A stretch of 64,000 nucleotides of DNA from Phycisphaerae bacterium (GTDB lineage Bacteria > Planctomycetota > Phycisphaerae > Phycisphaerales > SM1A02), in assembly GCA_016873275.1 (NCBI GenBank), contig VGXO01000009.1, forward strand, positions 1 to 64,000, read 5' to 3'. Position 1 is the stretch's first letter, and every line of letters begins with the position of its first letter. The notes beneath the pieces are model-generated. The model saw only the letters and a list, made by a program, of their open reading frames with translations, was not told the origin of the DNA and did no database searches. This document shows positions 1 to 7,955 of the stretch, in pieces. The position numbers and the translations under genes are program-made.

Positions 1-147
1 TGTGACCACGGTCCACGTCTTGTGACCACGGTCCACGTCTTGTGACCACGGTCCACGTCTTGTGACCACGGTCCACGTCTTGTGACCACGGTCCACGTCT
101 TGTGACCACGGTCCACGTCTTGTGACCACGGTCCACGTCTTGTGACC
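1..147. repeat. 20-bp tandem repeat array (7 full copies plus a partial)
   Basis: Seven exact head-to-tail copies of the 20-mer tgtgaccacggtccacgtct fill 1-140, and 141-147 repeats its first seven bases before the sequence diverges. The array touches the left edge of the window, so its true length is unknown. Each unit contains an imperfect inverted repeat (GTGACC / GGTCCAC). There are no spacers, so it is not a CRISPR. Perfect identity between copies suggests recent expansion. It lies downstream of the minus-strand polX gene. Confidence 0.95.
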
Positions 148-164
148 GCCCCCTCCGGTGGACC

Positions 165-181
165 GCGGGCATCTTGCCCGC
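165..181. terminator. Candidate hairpin terminator downstream of polX
   Basis: GCGGGCA (165-171), loop TCT, TGCCCGC (175-181) is a perfect 7-bp stem. Outer GGACC/GGTCC bases can extend it. It begins 66 bp beyond the polX stop codon on the polX transcript. It has no T-run, so assignment as a terminator is an inference from position and stem strength. Confidence 0.4.
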
Positions 182-246
182 ATCGGGTCCACTCCTCGTG
201 ACCACTCGCCGCGTCCCGCCCCCGACCTCGGGTCCTCCACCCGTCC

Positions 247-2013
247 TTACTTGTGGACCTTCTTCCGCTTTGCCTTCCGCCATGCGTCGAGCGTCCTGGC
301 GTCAAGGCAGTTGAGGCAGCGATCGGGGGTGAGCCCGCCGCGGCGGGCGGTGACCACGCCGTAGCGGAGCTCGTCGAACTGCTCGGGGCTGTGCACGTCG
401 CAGTTGATCGCGATCCAGCAGCCCGCCTCGAGGGCGATCCGCACGTGGCGGTCGCGGAGGTCGAGCCGGTGGTGGTTGGCGTTCACCTCGAGCGCCGTGC
501 CGCACTCCGCCGCCGCCTTCGCGATCGCCTCGATGTCCGGCTCGAGTCCCGGGCGGCTGCCGATGAGGCGACCCGTCGGATGCCCGAGCACGTGGACGAG
601 CGGGTGCCTCACCGCGGCGAGGAGCCGCTCGGTCGCGACCTTCGGATCCTGCCGGAGCGCCACGTGCGGCGACGCGACGACCCAGTCGAGCTCGGCGAGG
701 AGCTCGTCCTCGTAGTCGAGCCGACCATCGGCGAGGATGTCGACCTCGCTGCCGGCGAAGAGCCTGATCCCGTCGAGCCGCGCGTCCGCCTCGCGCACCG
801 CGTCGAGGTGCCGGCGGAGCCGTGCCGGGTCGAGTCCGTTCGCCTGGACGCTCGACCGCGAGTGGTCGGTGATCGCGAGCGTGTGGAAGCCGCGGTCGCG
901 GGCGAGCCTCGCGATCTCCTCGATCGACATCGTGCCGTCGCTGGCGCGGGTGTGGGCGTGGAGCTCGCTCCGGATCGCCTCGACGGTGACGAGCGTCGGG
1001 GTCTTCCGAAGCGAGAGCTCGCCGTGGTCCTCCCGCAGCTCCGGCGGGATCCACGGCAACCCGAGCGCCTCATAGATCTCCTCCTCGCTCGCCGCCGCGA
1101 CCGGCGCGACCCCGCGCGACTGCGGCGGCGAGTCCTCGTCCGCCTCGGCGTGGGGGAAGAGCCCGTACTCGTTCAGGCGGAGTCCCCGCGCGATCGCCCG
1201 CTCGCGGAGCCGCACGTTGTGCTCCTTGCTGCCGGTGAAGTAGAGCCACGCCGCGCCGAAGCAGGAGGAGTCGACGACCCGAAGATCCGCCTGCATCCCG
1301 CTCGCGAGCCGCACCGAGCACTTCGTCTCCCCCGCGGCGAGCACCGACCGCACCTCCGGGTGGCTGCGGAACGCCTCGATGAGTCCCGCCGGATCGCCGC
1401 CGCACGCGAGGAGGTCGAGGTCGCCGATCGTCTCCCGACCCCGCCGCAGGCTGCCCGCCACCTCGACCCGCGCGACGCCCTTTACCGCCCGCAGGTGCCG
1501 CGCGAGCGACTCCGCGACCGGCGCCGCCTCGCCGAGCCGCGCCCGCCCGCCGCTCTTCTCCATGAACTCGAGGCTCTCGCGGATCTTCGCGAGCGTCTTC
1601 TCGCCCATGCGGGGAAGCCCGAGGAGCTCGCCCGACGCGAGCTTCGCCTTGAGGGTCGCGAGGTCGACGACGCCCGCCTCCTTCCAGAGGAGCCGCGCCG
1701 TCTTCGGTCCGAGCCCCGGGACCCGCAGCACCTCCGGCAGTCCCGGCGGCACCTGCTTCCGCAGCGACTCGAGGTCCTTGATCGACCCGCTCGCGAGCCA
1801 CTCGCGGATCCGTCCCGCCGAGCCCTCGCCGATCCCCTCGATCGCCTCGATCGCTCCCGGCTCCCTCCCGAGCGCCTCCACGTCCGCGTCGAGCTCGCCG
1901 AGCACCCGCGCCACCTTCGCATGCGCGCTCACCCGGAACGAGTTCGCCCCCGTCAGCTCGAGCAGCGCCGCCATCTCCTCGAAGAGCGCGGCAAGGGTCG
2001 CGTTCGCGGACAT
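247..2013 (-). CDS. polX: DNA polymerase/3'-5' exonuclease PolX (family X polymerase with PHP domain)
   Basis: 588 residues, the usual length for bacterial PolX. It is a family X gap-filling polymerase with a C-terminal PHP phosphoesterase domain, expected to act in base-excision or end-joining repair. The N-terminal third holds helix-hairpin-helix segments (VPGLGPKTA, LPRMGEKTL). The nucleotidyltransferase core shows GSLRRGRE followed by D198-L-D200, the metal-binding pair. The PHP domain begins near 350 with H352-A-H354, then ITDHS, GSEVDIL, ASPHVAL, LGHPTGR and the final NCDVHSPEQF. I chose the ATG at 2013 because the open frame further upstream encodes only Arg/Pro-rich sequence from a repeat block. 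It sits alone, pointing left, ending in a hairpin near 165-181. Family assignment is secure; the repair role is family knowledge. Confidence 0.93.
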   Translation of the reverse strand: MSANATLAALFEEMAALLELTGANSFRVSAHAKVARVLGELDADVEALGREPGAIEAIEGIGEGSAGRIREWLASGSIKDLESLRKQVPPGLPEVLRVPGLGPKTARLLWKEAGVVDLATLKAKLASGELLGLPRMGEKTLAKIRESLEFMEKSGGRARLGEAAPVAESLARHLRAVKGVARVEVAGSLRRGRETIGDLDLLACGGDPAGLIEAFRSHPEVRSVLAAGETKCSVRLASGMQADLRVVDSSCFGAAWLYFTGSKEHNVRLRERAIARGLRLNEYGLFPHAEADEDSPPQSRGVAPVAAASEEEIYEALGLPWIPPELREDHGELSLRKTPTLVTVEAIRSELHAHTRASDGTMSIEEIARLARDRGFHTLAITDHSRSSVQANGLDPARLRRHLDAVREADARLDGIRLFAGSEVDILADGRLDYEDELLAELDWVVASPHVALRQDPKVATERLLAAVRHPLVHVLGHPTGRLIGSRPGLEPDIEAIAKAAAECGTALEVNANHHRLDLRDRHVRIALEAGCWIAINCDVHSPEQFDELRYGVVTARRGGLTPDRCLNCLDARTLDAWRKAKRKKVHK

Positions 2014-2126
2014 GCCCCGATGGTACGGACCCGCCGCATCGCCGTGGGCGGCGAGGCGCCGGGGATCACGCGCCGGGGGAGCGAGGCGGAGCGGAGTGGT
2101 CACCGCGGCACTCGCGCCTGCGCCCC

Positions 2127-2400
2127 GCGCGAACTCCTCCCCGCGGCGACGCAGTCGCCGGGGGGAGGTGGCGCCGAGCGCAGCGAGGCGACGGAGGGGC
2201 TCCACGACGACGGGTTGCTCTCGGGTCCCGCGAGGAGACGGAGGGGCTTTTCGACGACGGGTTGCTCTCGCGCCCCGCGAGGCGACGGAGGGGCTCTTCG
2301 ACGACGGGTTGCACCCGGTCCGCGCGAACTCCTCCCCGCGGCGACGCAGTCGCCGGGGGATGGGTGGCGCCTCGCGCAGCGAGGCGACGGAGGGGACCTC
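2127..2400. repeat. Palindromic GC-rich repeat block upstream of polX
   Basis: A ~74-bp unit occurs twice (about 2127-2201 and 2322-2395). It starts gcgcgaactcctccccgcgg, contains a hairpin (CTCCCCGCGGCGAC-gca-GTCGCCGGGGGAG), then a core AGCGCAGCGAGGCGACGG and GAGGGG. Between the copies lie about two and a half tandem units of ~46-48 bp, each beginning near cgacgacgggttgctctcg (2202-2319). The block fills the ~500-bp gap between polX and the MazG-like gene. The core GAGCGCAGCGAG also occurs in the unrelated-looking array at 14425-15683, so this may be one branch of a genome-wide repeat family. Long open frames across the block are translations of repeat and are not called as genes. Confidence 0.85.
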
Positions 2401-2519
2401 CTTCGACGGCAAGTCTTCGGCTCGGTGCGAAGGAGGTCGAGCCTGAGATCGTCGGGCGCGAGCACTCTCGCGTCGATCAAGATCAATCCCAGCCGTACGC
2501 TCGTCTGTACGATCCTTCC

Positions 2520-2972
2520 ATGGCGGAGACGTCCGGGTCTGACACGGCGGACATGGGAGGCGGTCCTGACAGGTGGCAGCGGCTTCGACGCGCGATCACC
2601 GACTTCGCGATCGAACGCGACTGGCAGCAGTTCCACGATCCGAAGAACCTCTCCATGGCGATCGGCGTGGAGGCGGGGGAGTTGATGGATCACTTCCGGT
2701 GGGTTTCGAACGAGAAGTCGATCGCGGTGCTCGAGGATCCGACGAGTCGCTGCGGCGTCGAGGACGAGTCGGCGGACGTGCTGATCCTGCTGATCGAGTT
2801 CGCGGAGACATGCGGAATCGACCTGCTGGCGGCTGCCGAGCGGAAGTTGGCGCGGAACGCCGAGCGCTATCCGGTGGCGCTCGCCAAGGGGCGGGCGGTC
2901 AAGCACGATCGACTCCGCTCGACGTCGTCGGGATCGAGGGCGTCTGACGACCTATCTCCACGCGAGGAATGA
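2520..2972 (+). CDS. MazG-like nucleotide pyrophosphohydrolase
   Basis: 150 residues of the all-alpha NTP pyrophosphohydrolase superfamily (MazG/dCTPase type), which cleaves (d)NTPs to (d)NMP and pyrophosphate. The diagnostic metal-binding pattern is visible: E51-A-G-E54 followed by a helix MDHFRW, then E83-x-x-D86 within VEDESADVLILLIEF. Residues after about 125 are a basic, Ser-rich tail. Start ATG 2520 follows a short promoter-like stretch and excludes an upstream open frame that runs through repeats. The stop TGA (2970-2972) abuts the ATG of the next gene with zero spacing, so the two are surely co-translated. Codon use is less GC-biased than in the housekeeping genes. Its partner is a nuclease-helicase, suggesting a joint accessory or defence role; that role is inferred. 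The family assignment is firm, the exact substrate unknown. Confidence 0.85.
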   Translation: MAETSGSDTADMGGGPDRWQRLRRAITDFAIERDWQQFHDPKNLSMAIGVEAGELMDHFRWVSNEKSIAVLEDPTSRCGVEDESADVLILLIEFAETCGIDLLAAAERKLARNAERYPVALAKGRAVKHDRLRSTSSGSRASDDLSPREE

Positions 2973-5135
2973 ATGCTGCTTGACGTGCAGACCTTCCGGA
3001 GGCGGGCGGCGTACGAGTTGGATCAGCTCGTCGACGATCTCTCGCGGGAGACTCGGCGGTCCACCCCTGCGGAGCGCACGGCGTGGCGATCGTCGTTGCC
3101 GACGCTGGCGCAGGTTCTTGCCAGCCCCTTGCTCGGGGACTTCCACGTCCACCTTGGTCGCCCGGGGGAGCTGGTGGTCGAGTATCGGCTGCCTGCCTCC
3201 ACGGCATGGGCGGACGTGGTGTTGCTTGGGAGGAGCAACGATCGACCGACCGCGGTCGTCGTCGAGCTCAAGGACTGGGACGTCAGTCGCGACTCCTCCG
3301 GCGAGCGAGAGTCGCTCGTTCGTCGTTGGACTGGCGACGAGCTCCATCCTTCAGATCAGGTTCGTGGCTACGTCGAGTACTGCCGACGCTTTCACAGCAC
3401 GGTGCTCGAGCGGACCGCGAGCGTCGATGGATGCGTTTTCTTCACCTACGCTTCGGCCGCAGACGCGTATGTCGCGATGCCCCATCACGACCTCGTTCGG
3501 GACTATCCGGTCTTCGCGAGGAACGCCGACGACGTCGAGTCACGGTTCCCTCGGTACCTCGCCGAGCGGCTCGTGTCGGCCGATGCGGACTTCGCTCGCG
3601 ACTTCGAGCGAGGCGTCTACCTCCAGGATCGCGGCTTCGTTCGGCAGATCTCGACGGCCATCCGTCGCTCGGAGGATCGACCGTTCGTGCTGCTCGATCA
3701 GCAGCGACGCGGCTTCGAGTTGTGCCTTGCGCAGATCGAGCGTCGACTGAAGCCCGCCAAGGCGACCGCCAAGCGAAGGTCTAGCAAGAGCGTGATCGTG
3801 ATCGAGGGACCGCCGGGATCCGGCAAGTCCGTCATCGCGGCCCAGTTGTGGGCCGAACTTGCGGACCGAGAGTCGATTGATGGCAACGTCGTGCTCACCA
3901 CGACCTCGACGGCGCAGCGTTCGAACTGGGAGCAGCTCTTCGAGCGGGTCAGCGGCGCCCGAGCGGCACGAGGGGTCGTCGTGGGGGCGAATCGCTACAA
4001 CCCCGGACTAAACCAGAAGTGGCTGCAGAAGGAGCGGGCGAGCGGGCGACCGACCACGATCGGCTCGTGGCGCGAGAACCTCGATCGCTTCGGTCGGAGC
4101 GTCGAGGGACTCAAGTGTCCAGACGATCAGTTCGCGGTCTCGATCGTCGACGAGGCGCACGCGCTGATCGATCCCACGACGGCGGGACGAGAGGGGATGG
4201 CGGCCTCGGGCTGGATGCTTCATGCCGGTCCGCAGGCATGGCACGTCATGCGGGCGTCGAAGGTCTCGGTGTTTCTCCTGGATCCGGATCAGAGCTATCG
4301 GGATAACGAGACGACCTCGATCGAGCGACTTCAGGCGTTCGCCGAGGAGTTCGGAGCGGACTTCACCCGGATCAGCCTCGAGGGCGCGCAGTTCCGTTGC
4401 GGTGGATCAGCCGAGTACCTCGAGTGGGTGGATCGCTCGCTCGACGTCGAGTCCGACGCGCGGGGCGGCGTCCAGACGAGACCGCCCACGCGATGGCGGC
4501 GAACGCTCGGTGGTCCGTACGAGTTCGAGGTGCTGGGGACGCCCTTTGCTCTCGAGGCATCGCTCCGCCGGCATGAGGCGAGCGGGCGTTCGGTTCGTCT
4601 GCTGGCGAGCTACTCGAGGAAGTGGAGGTCGAAGGGTGTCGCCAATCCTCATCGCCTTCCACCGACGGACCAGGACTTCCGCATCGACGTGAACACGCCG
4701 CAGGGTGTCAAGAGTTGGACGCGGATCTGGAACTACACGCCTGCCGAGGACTACTCGATCTTCATCCAGGCTCCACGGGGAAGTCCCATCTCCTCGGATC
4801 AGTTGTGCGAGGTCGGTTGTCCCTACGTCGTGCGGGGCTTCGACTTCGACTACGTCGGAGTGCTGTGGATGAGCGATCTGGTCTGGCGACGCGACCGATG
4901 GGCGGTGAACCTCGATCAGGTCCATGAATCCGCGTGGCGGCTTGCCGTCTCGGGCGCTCGGAGAGACCGCCCCGGCGCCTTGGCAGAGGTGGTGCGTCGG
5001 CTTCAGCGCGGCTATCGCATCCTGCTCACTCGAGCGATCCGAGGAACCTACGTCTGGTTCGAGGACGACGAGACGCGCGAGCATGTCGAAGACCTGTTGA
5101 GGCAGGATCGCGGCAGTTCCTTGCGATTGCAATGA
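2973..5135 (+). CDS. PD-(D/E)XK nuclease fused to SF1 helicase (DUF2075-type)
   Basis: 720 residues. The N-terminal ~220 carry a restriction-endonuclease-like signature: D81 in WADVVLLG and E98-L-K100 in VVELKDWD, the PD-(D/E)XK spacing. The C-terminal half is a superfamily 1 helicase/ATPase: Walker A GPPGSGKS at 279-286, Walker B with D393-E-A-H396, motif III FLLDPDQSY, a Q-x-R motif (GAQFRC), motif V GFDFDYVGV at 622-630 and motif VI LLTRAIRGTYVWF. This layout matches DUF2075 proteins. It directly follows the MazG-like gene with no gap and is the last gene of that pair. It lacks any obvious DNA-methyltransferase or specificity partner, so it is not a classical restriction system. Codon use includes tct, agg and ttg more freely than core genes, consistent with transfer. 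Function as phage defence is inferred. Confidence 0.85.
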   Translation: MLLDVQTFRRRAAYELDQLVDDLSRETRRSTPAERTAWRSSLPTLAQVLASPLLGDFHVHLGRPGELVVEYRLPASTAWADVVLLGRSNDRPTAVVVELKDWDVSRDSSGERESLVRRWTGDELHPSDQVRGYVEYCRRFHSTVLERTASVDGCVFFTYASAADAYVAMPHHDLVRDYPVFARNADDVESRFPRYLAERLVSADADFARDFERGVYLQDRGFVRQISTAIRRSEDRPFVLLDQQRRGFELCLAQIERRLKPAKATAKRRSSKSVIVIEGPPGSGKSVIAAQLWAELADRESIDGNVVLTTTSTAQRSNWEQLFERVSGARAARGVVVGANRYNPGLNQKWLQKERASGRPTTIGSWRENLDRFGRSVEGLKCPDDQFAVSIVDEAHALIDPTTAGREGMAASGWMLHAGPQAWHVMRASKVSVFLLDPDQSYRDNETTSIERLQAFAEEFGADFTRISLEGAQFRCGGSAEYLEWVDRSLDVESDARGGVQTRPPTRWRRTLGGPYEFEVLGTPFALEASLRRHEASGRSVRLLASYSRKWRSKGVANPHRLPPTDQDFRIDVNTPQGVKSWTRIWNYTPAEDYSIFIQAPRGSPISSDQLCEVGCPYVVRGFDFDYVGVLWMSDLVWRRDRWAVNLDQVHESAWRLAVSGARRDRPGALAEVVRRLQRGYRILLTRAIRGTYVWFEDDETREHVEDLLRQDRGSSLRLQ

Positions 5136-5226
5136 ACCCGTTGGGGGGCAAGAGAGATCGCGTCTGCCAGCGCCAACTCATCCCTCATGATGCGGGTCTT
5201 GCAAGCGGGTGGCAGGTCATTCGCCG

Positions 5227-5523
5227 CCCCCCCTCACCCCACCTCCACGAGCCCGAGGACGGCGCCATGCCTGCCGAGGACCATGCGGCGGAGACCCTCC
5301 TCGCCGGGGGCGTCGAGCCGCGGGCTCCGCTCGATCCACTCGCGGGCGTCGGCGCGGGCAAGGGCGAGGAGGTCGAGGTCGCGGACGAGGTCGGCGACGC
5401 GGAGCGGCGCGAGCCCCGACTGCCGCGCGCCGAAGAGCTCGCCCGGACCGCGGATCCCAAGGTCGAGCTCGGCGATGCGGAAGCCGTCGTCGGTCGAGGC
5501 GAACGCCTCCATGCGGGCGAGCG
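5227..5523 (-). pseudogene. Detached 3'-end copy of recG (direct repeat, left copy)
   Basis: 5227-5523 matches 7659-7955 base for base over 297 bp with two differences (5267 a/g and 5269 g/a relative to 7699 and 7701; one His/Tyr change plus a silent position). Read on the minus strand it encodes the last ~96 residues of RecG and its TGA (5234-5236). Similarity stops abruptly at 5524 on the inner side and at the poly-C run (5227-5233) just past the stop codon. No start codon or upstream RecG sequence is present, so it is a remnant. Together with the intact recG end it brackets the AbiE pair, as expected for attachment-site-like duplication on insertion; alternatively it records a recombination event. 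Confidence 0.9.
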
Positions 5524-5573
5524 TTCGGAGACATGGGTGGCGCCCGAGTCGCGGGTCTTCTGACGAGGCGTGG

Positions 5574-5602
5574 TTGCTTCTGTTTGCCGAAACACATACA
5601 TT
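5574..5602 (+). promoter_or_regulatory. Possible sigma-70 promoter of the AbiE pair
   Basis: An AT-rich island in otherwise GC-rich DNA. TTGCTT (5574-5579) is followed after 17 bp by TACATT (5597-5602), and the same TACATT hexamer occurs as a plausible -10 before tRNA-Asp. A transcript from here would start about 5609, giving an almost leaderless mRNA from GTG 5612. Matches to consensus are partial, so this is tentative. Confidence 0.3.
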
Positions 5603-5611
5603 TGGGCTCTC

Positions 5612-6481
5612 GTGCGGCACACGAAAGCAACTCCTCCCGCGTCCGGCGCCCACCCCCGCGGCGGGACGCAGGCTCCCGGCCTACAGGTCTTCCTCGCCCG
5701 GCACCCAGTCTTCACCGGCGACGAGCTCGCGCAGTTCCATGAACGCCGCGGCTCGGGCACCCTCGGGACGCTTCGGGTGCTGCTCTCCCGCCAACGAGCC
5801 CGAGGTCGGGTGCTGTCCGTCCGCCGTGGGGTCTACGCGGTGGTGCCCCTCGGCATGGACTCGGAGTCCGCGCCCGTCGATCCCTACCTCGTGGCGTCCC
5901 GGCTCGCCCGCGACTCCGTGCTCGCCTACCACACGGCGCTCGAGCTCCATGGGCACGCCCAGAGCGCGTTCACGCGCTACCAGTTCCTCACCCGCACCGC
6001 GGCGCGGGCGTGCACCTTCCGATCCGCGGTGTTCCAGCCGGTGCGGGTGCCGCGGGCGCTCGCAGGCCGTGGCGGCGACCGCATCGGGGTGCAGACGATG
6101 GACCGCATGGGTCTCGACCTGCGGGTGACCACGCTCGAGAGGACCTGCGTCGACGCGCTCGACCGCCCCGATCTCTGCGGCGGATGGGAGGAGGTCGTCC
6201 GGTCGCTCGAGTCGGTGCCGTCCCTCGACCTCGAGGCGGTGGTCGCCTACGCGCTCCGGCTGCGGTCGGCGACGCTGGCGGCCAAGGTCGGCTGGTTCCT
6301 CGAGCTCAACGCGAAGCGGCTCGACGTGCCCGAACGCGCGATTCGTCGCCTTCGGTCGCGGGCGCCGAAGTCGAGGCAGTACCTCGACCGCGGATCGAGG
6401 CGCGGTCATCGGCTCGCCTCCGGCTGGAACCTGATGCTGCCGACGCCGCTTGCCGAACGACGCTGGAGCGGCGAGGCGTGA
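5612..6481 (+). CDS. abiEi: AbiEi-type antitoxin / transcriptional regulator
   Basis: 289 residues from GTG 5612; a GTG at 5570 would add 14 residues but overlaps the likely promoter. The N-terminal part (FLARHPVFTGDELAQF, then VLSRQ, GRVLSVRRGVYAVVP) is the winged-helix of AbiEi antitoxins, which bind their own promoter. The following DPYLVASRL-ARDSVLAYHTALELHG block is the conserved AbiEi core. The C-terminus is basic (RRLRSRAPKSRQYLD). Its stop TGA overlaps the GTG start of the partner by four bases (GTGA, 6478-6481), the usual toxin-antitoxin coupling. AbiE systems abort phage infection in Streptococcus and related hosts; here the role is inferred from family. The pair is enclosed by recG 3'-end repeats, pointing to acquisition as a cassette. 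Confidence 0.8.
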   Translation: MRHTKATPPASGAHPRGGTQAPGLQVFLARHPVFTGDELAQFHERRGSGTLGTLRVLLSRQRARGRVLSVRRGVYAVVPLGMDSESAPVDPYLVASRLARDSVLAYHTALELHGHAQSAFTRYQFLTRTAARACTFRSAVFQPVRVPRALAGRGGDRIGVQTMDRMGLDLRVTTLERTCVDALDRPDLCGGWEEVVRSLESVPSLDLEAVVAYALRLRSATLAAKVGWFLELNAKRLDVPERAIRRLRSRAPKSRQYLDRGSRRGHRLASGWNLMLPTPLAERRWSGEA

Positions 6482-7446
6482 ACATCTCCCGCGAGCGGCT
6501 CGTGGCGGAGGCCGCGACGCTCTCCTTCCGCCCCGAGCTTCTGGAGAAGGTTGCGCGGCTCCTGTCGCTGCTCGAGGCGCTGCGCCGGCATCCTCGCCTG
6601 AAGGGACGGCTCGCCCTCAAGGGCGGCACGGCGCTCAACCTCTTCTGCTTCGACGTGCCGCGTCTCTCGGTCGACATCGACCTGAACTACATCGGGTCCC
6701 TCGACCGAGAGGACATGCTCGCCGAGCGTCCCGAGCTCGAGCGGGCGATCGACGTCGTCGGGCGGACCGAGGGGATGTCGATCCTCCGGGTCCCCGATGA
6801 GCACGCGGGCGGCAAGTGGCAGCTTCGCTACCAGAGCGCGCTTGGTCAGGCCGGAAACATCGAGATCGACCTGAACTACATGTTCCGGATCCCGCTGTGG
6901 CCGGTCCGACCGACCGACTCGCGCCCGCTCGGGCGATTCACGGCGTCGAGGATCCCGTTGCTCGACATCCACGAGATCGCGGCGGCCAAGCTTGCGGCGC
7001 TCCTGTCGCGTCGGGCAAGCCGCGACCTGTTCGACGCGCACGCGCTGCTGTCGCGCGAGGGCCTTGATGATCGTCGTCTTCGGACGGCGTTCGTCGCCTA
7101 CGGGGCGATGAACCGCGTCGACTGGCGGACGGTCTCGCCGGACGCCGTCGGCTTCGAGGTCGACGAGCTCCGCGAGCAGCTGCTGCCGGTGCTGCGGTCG
7201 ACGGCGTTCCGCGGTGACCGGGAACTGAAGGCGTGGGCAGCGGGGTTGGTCGACGGCTGCAGGAGGGGTCTTGCCAGGCTGCTCCCCTTCACGGCGGCGG
7301 AACGTGAGTTCCTCGACGGGGTTCTCGACCGCGGCGAGGTCAAGGCAGCGCTGCTGACCGATGACGAGGAGCTCGCGCAGCGGATCGCGCTGCAACCTTC
7401 GCTCGCGTGGAAGGTGCAGAACGTGAGGAAGCATTTCGGAAGGTGA
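6478..7446 (+). CDS. abiEii: AbiEii-type nucleotidyltransferase toxin
   Basis: 322 residues, GTG start overlapping the antitoxin stop. It belongs to the DUF1814 / AbiEii nucleotidyltransferase family, type IV toxins that transfer nucleotides to RNA targets such as tRNA acceptor stems. The nucleotidyltransferase signature is intact: K48-G-G-T-A-L53 and D66-I-D68-L-N-Y, with a further acidic segment EIDLNYMFRIPLWPV that supplies the third metal-site region. IPLLDIHEIAAAKLAAL-x3-ASRDLFDAH is the typical downstream block with Lys and Asp. The C-terminus (AWKVQNVRKHFGR) ends 212 bp before the recG repeat begins. All catalytic motifs are present, so the toxin looks functional. The direction is convergent with recG. 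Confidence 0.85.
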   Translation: MNISRERLVAEAATLSFRPELLEKVARLLSLLEALRRHPRLKGRLALKGGTALNLFCFDVPRLSVDIDLNYIGSLDREDMLAERPELERAIDVVGRTEGMSILRVPDEHAGGKWQLRYQSALGQAGNIEIDLNYMFRIPLWPVRPTDSRPLGRFTASRIPLLDIHEIAAAKLAALLSRRASRDLFDAHALLSREGLDDRRLRTAFVAYGAMNRVDWRTVSPDAVGFEVDELREQLLPVLRSTAFRGDRELKAWAAGLVDGCRRGLARLLPFTAAEREFLDGVLDRGEVKAALLTDDEELAQRIALQPSLAWKVQNVRKHFGR

Positions 7447-7658
7447 GCGGCGCGATGCCGCCTTCTCGGCGTGCCGACGGAGCACCGAACGGATGCGGTC
7501 GGCGCGCGTTCTCGGGACCGCGCATGGTGCGGCACGACGCCGCGGGAACGCCCCCTCGGTTCCCGACCGCTTCGACCGTCGGTTCCGCCGGTTGATGGTC
7601 GCCCGATCGCCCTCGCGTGTCGCGCCCGCCGTGCGCCGCAGCCGAGTCGTGGCGGCTT

Positions 7659-7955
7659 CCCCCCCTCACCCCACCTCCACGAGCCCGAGGACGGCGCCGT
7701 ACCTGCCGAGGACCATGCGGCGGAGACCCTCCTCGCCGGGGGCGTCGAGCCGCGGGCTCCGCTCGATCCACTCGCGGGCGTCGGCGCGGGCAAGGGCGAG
7801 GAGGTCGAGGTCGCGGACGAGGTCGGCGACGCGGAGCGGCGCGAGCCCCGACTGCCGCGCGCCGAAGAGCTCGCCCGGACCGCGGATCCCAAGGTCGAGC
7901 TCGGCGATGCGGAAGCCGTCGTCGGTCGAGGCGAACGCCTCCATGCGGGCGAGCG
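7659..7955 (-). repeat. Direct repeat, right copy: 3' end of intact recG
   Basis: Partner of 5227-5523 (offset 2432 bp, same orientation, two mismatches). It covers the final 290 bp of recG including the stop codon (7666-7668) plus seven C residues. The inner boundary with the AbiE segment is the poly-C at 7659. The 2.4-kb distance defines a unit comprising one repeat copy and the AbiE pair. Confidence 0.9.

Noticed and set aside
1-147. CRISPR array
   Set aside because: Units are directly adjacent and identical with no spacers, and no cas genes are present.
2014-2412. N-terminal extension of polX
   Set aside because: The additional 133 residues are translations of the palindromic repeat block; PolX homology starts at ATG 2013.
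5227-5653. Independent small gene on the minus strand
   Set aside because: It is the duplicated end of recG followed by unrelated sequence antisense to the AbiE antitoxin start.
5524-7658. Insertion sequence or transposon carrying the AbiE pair
   Set aside because: No transposase, integrase or terminal inverted repeat can be seen; only the recG 3'-end repeats bracket it.
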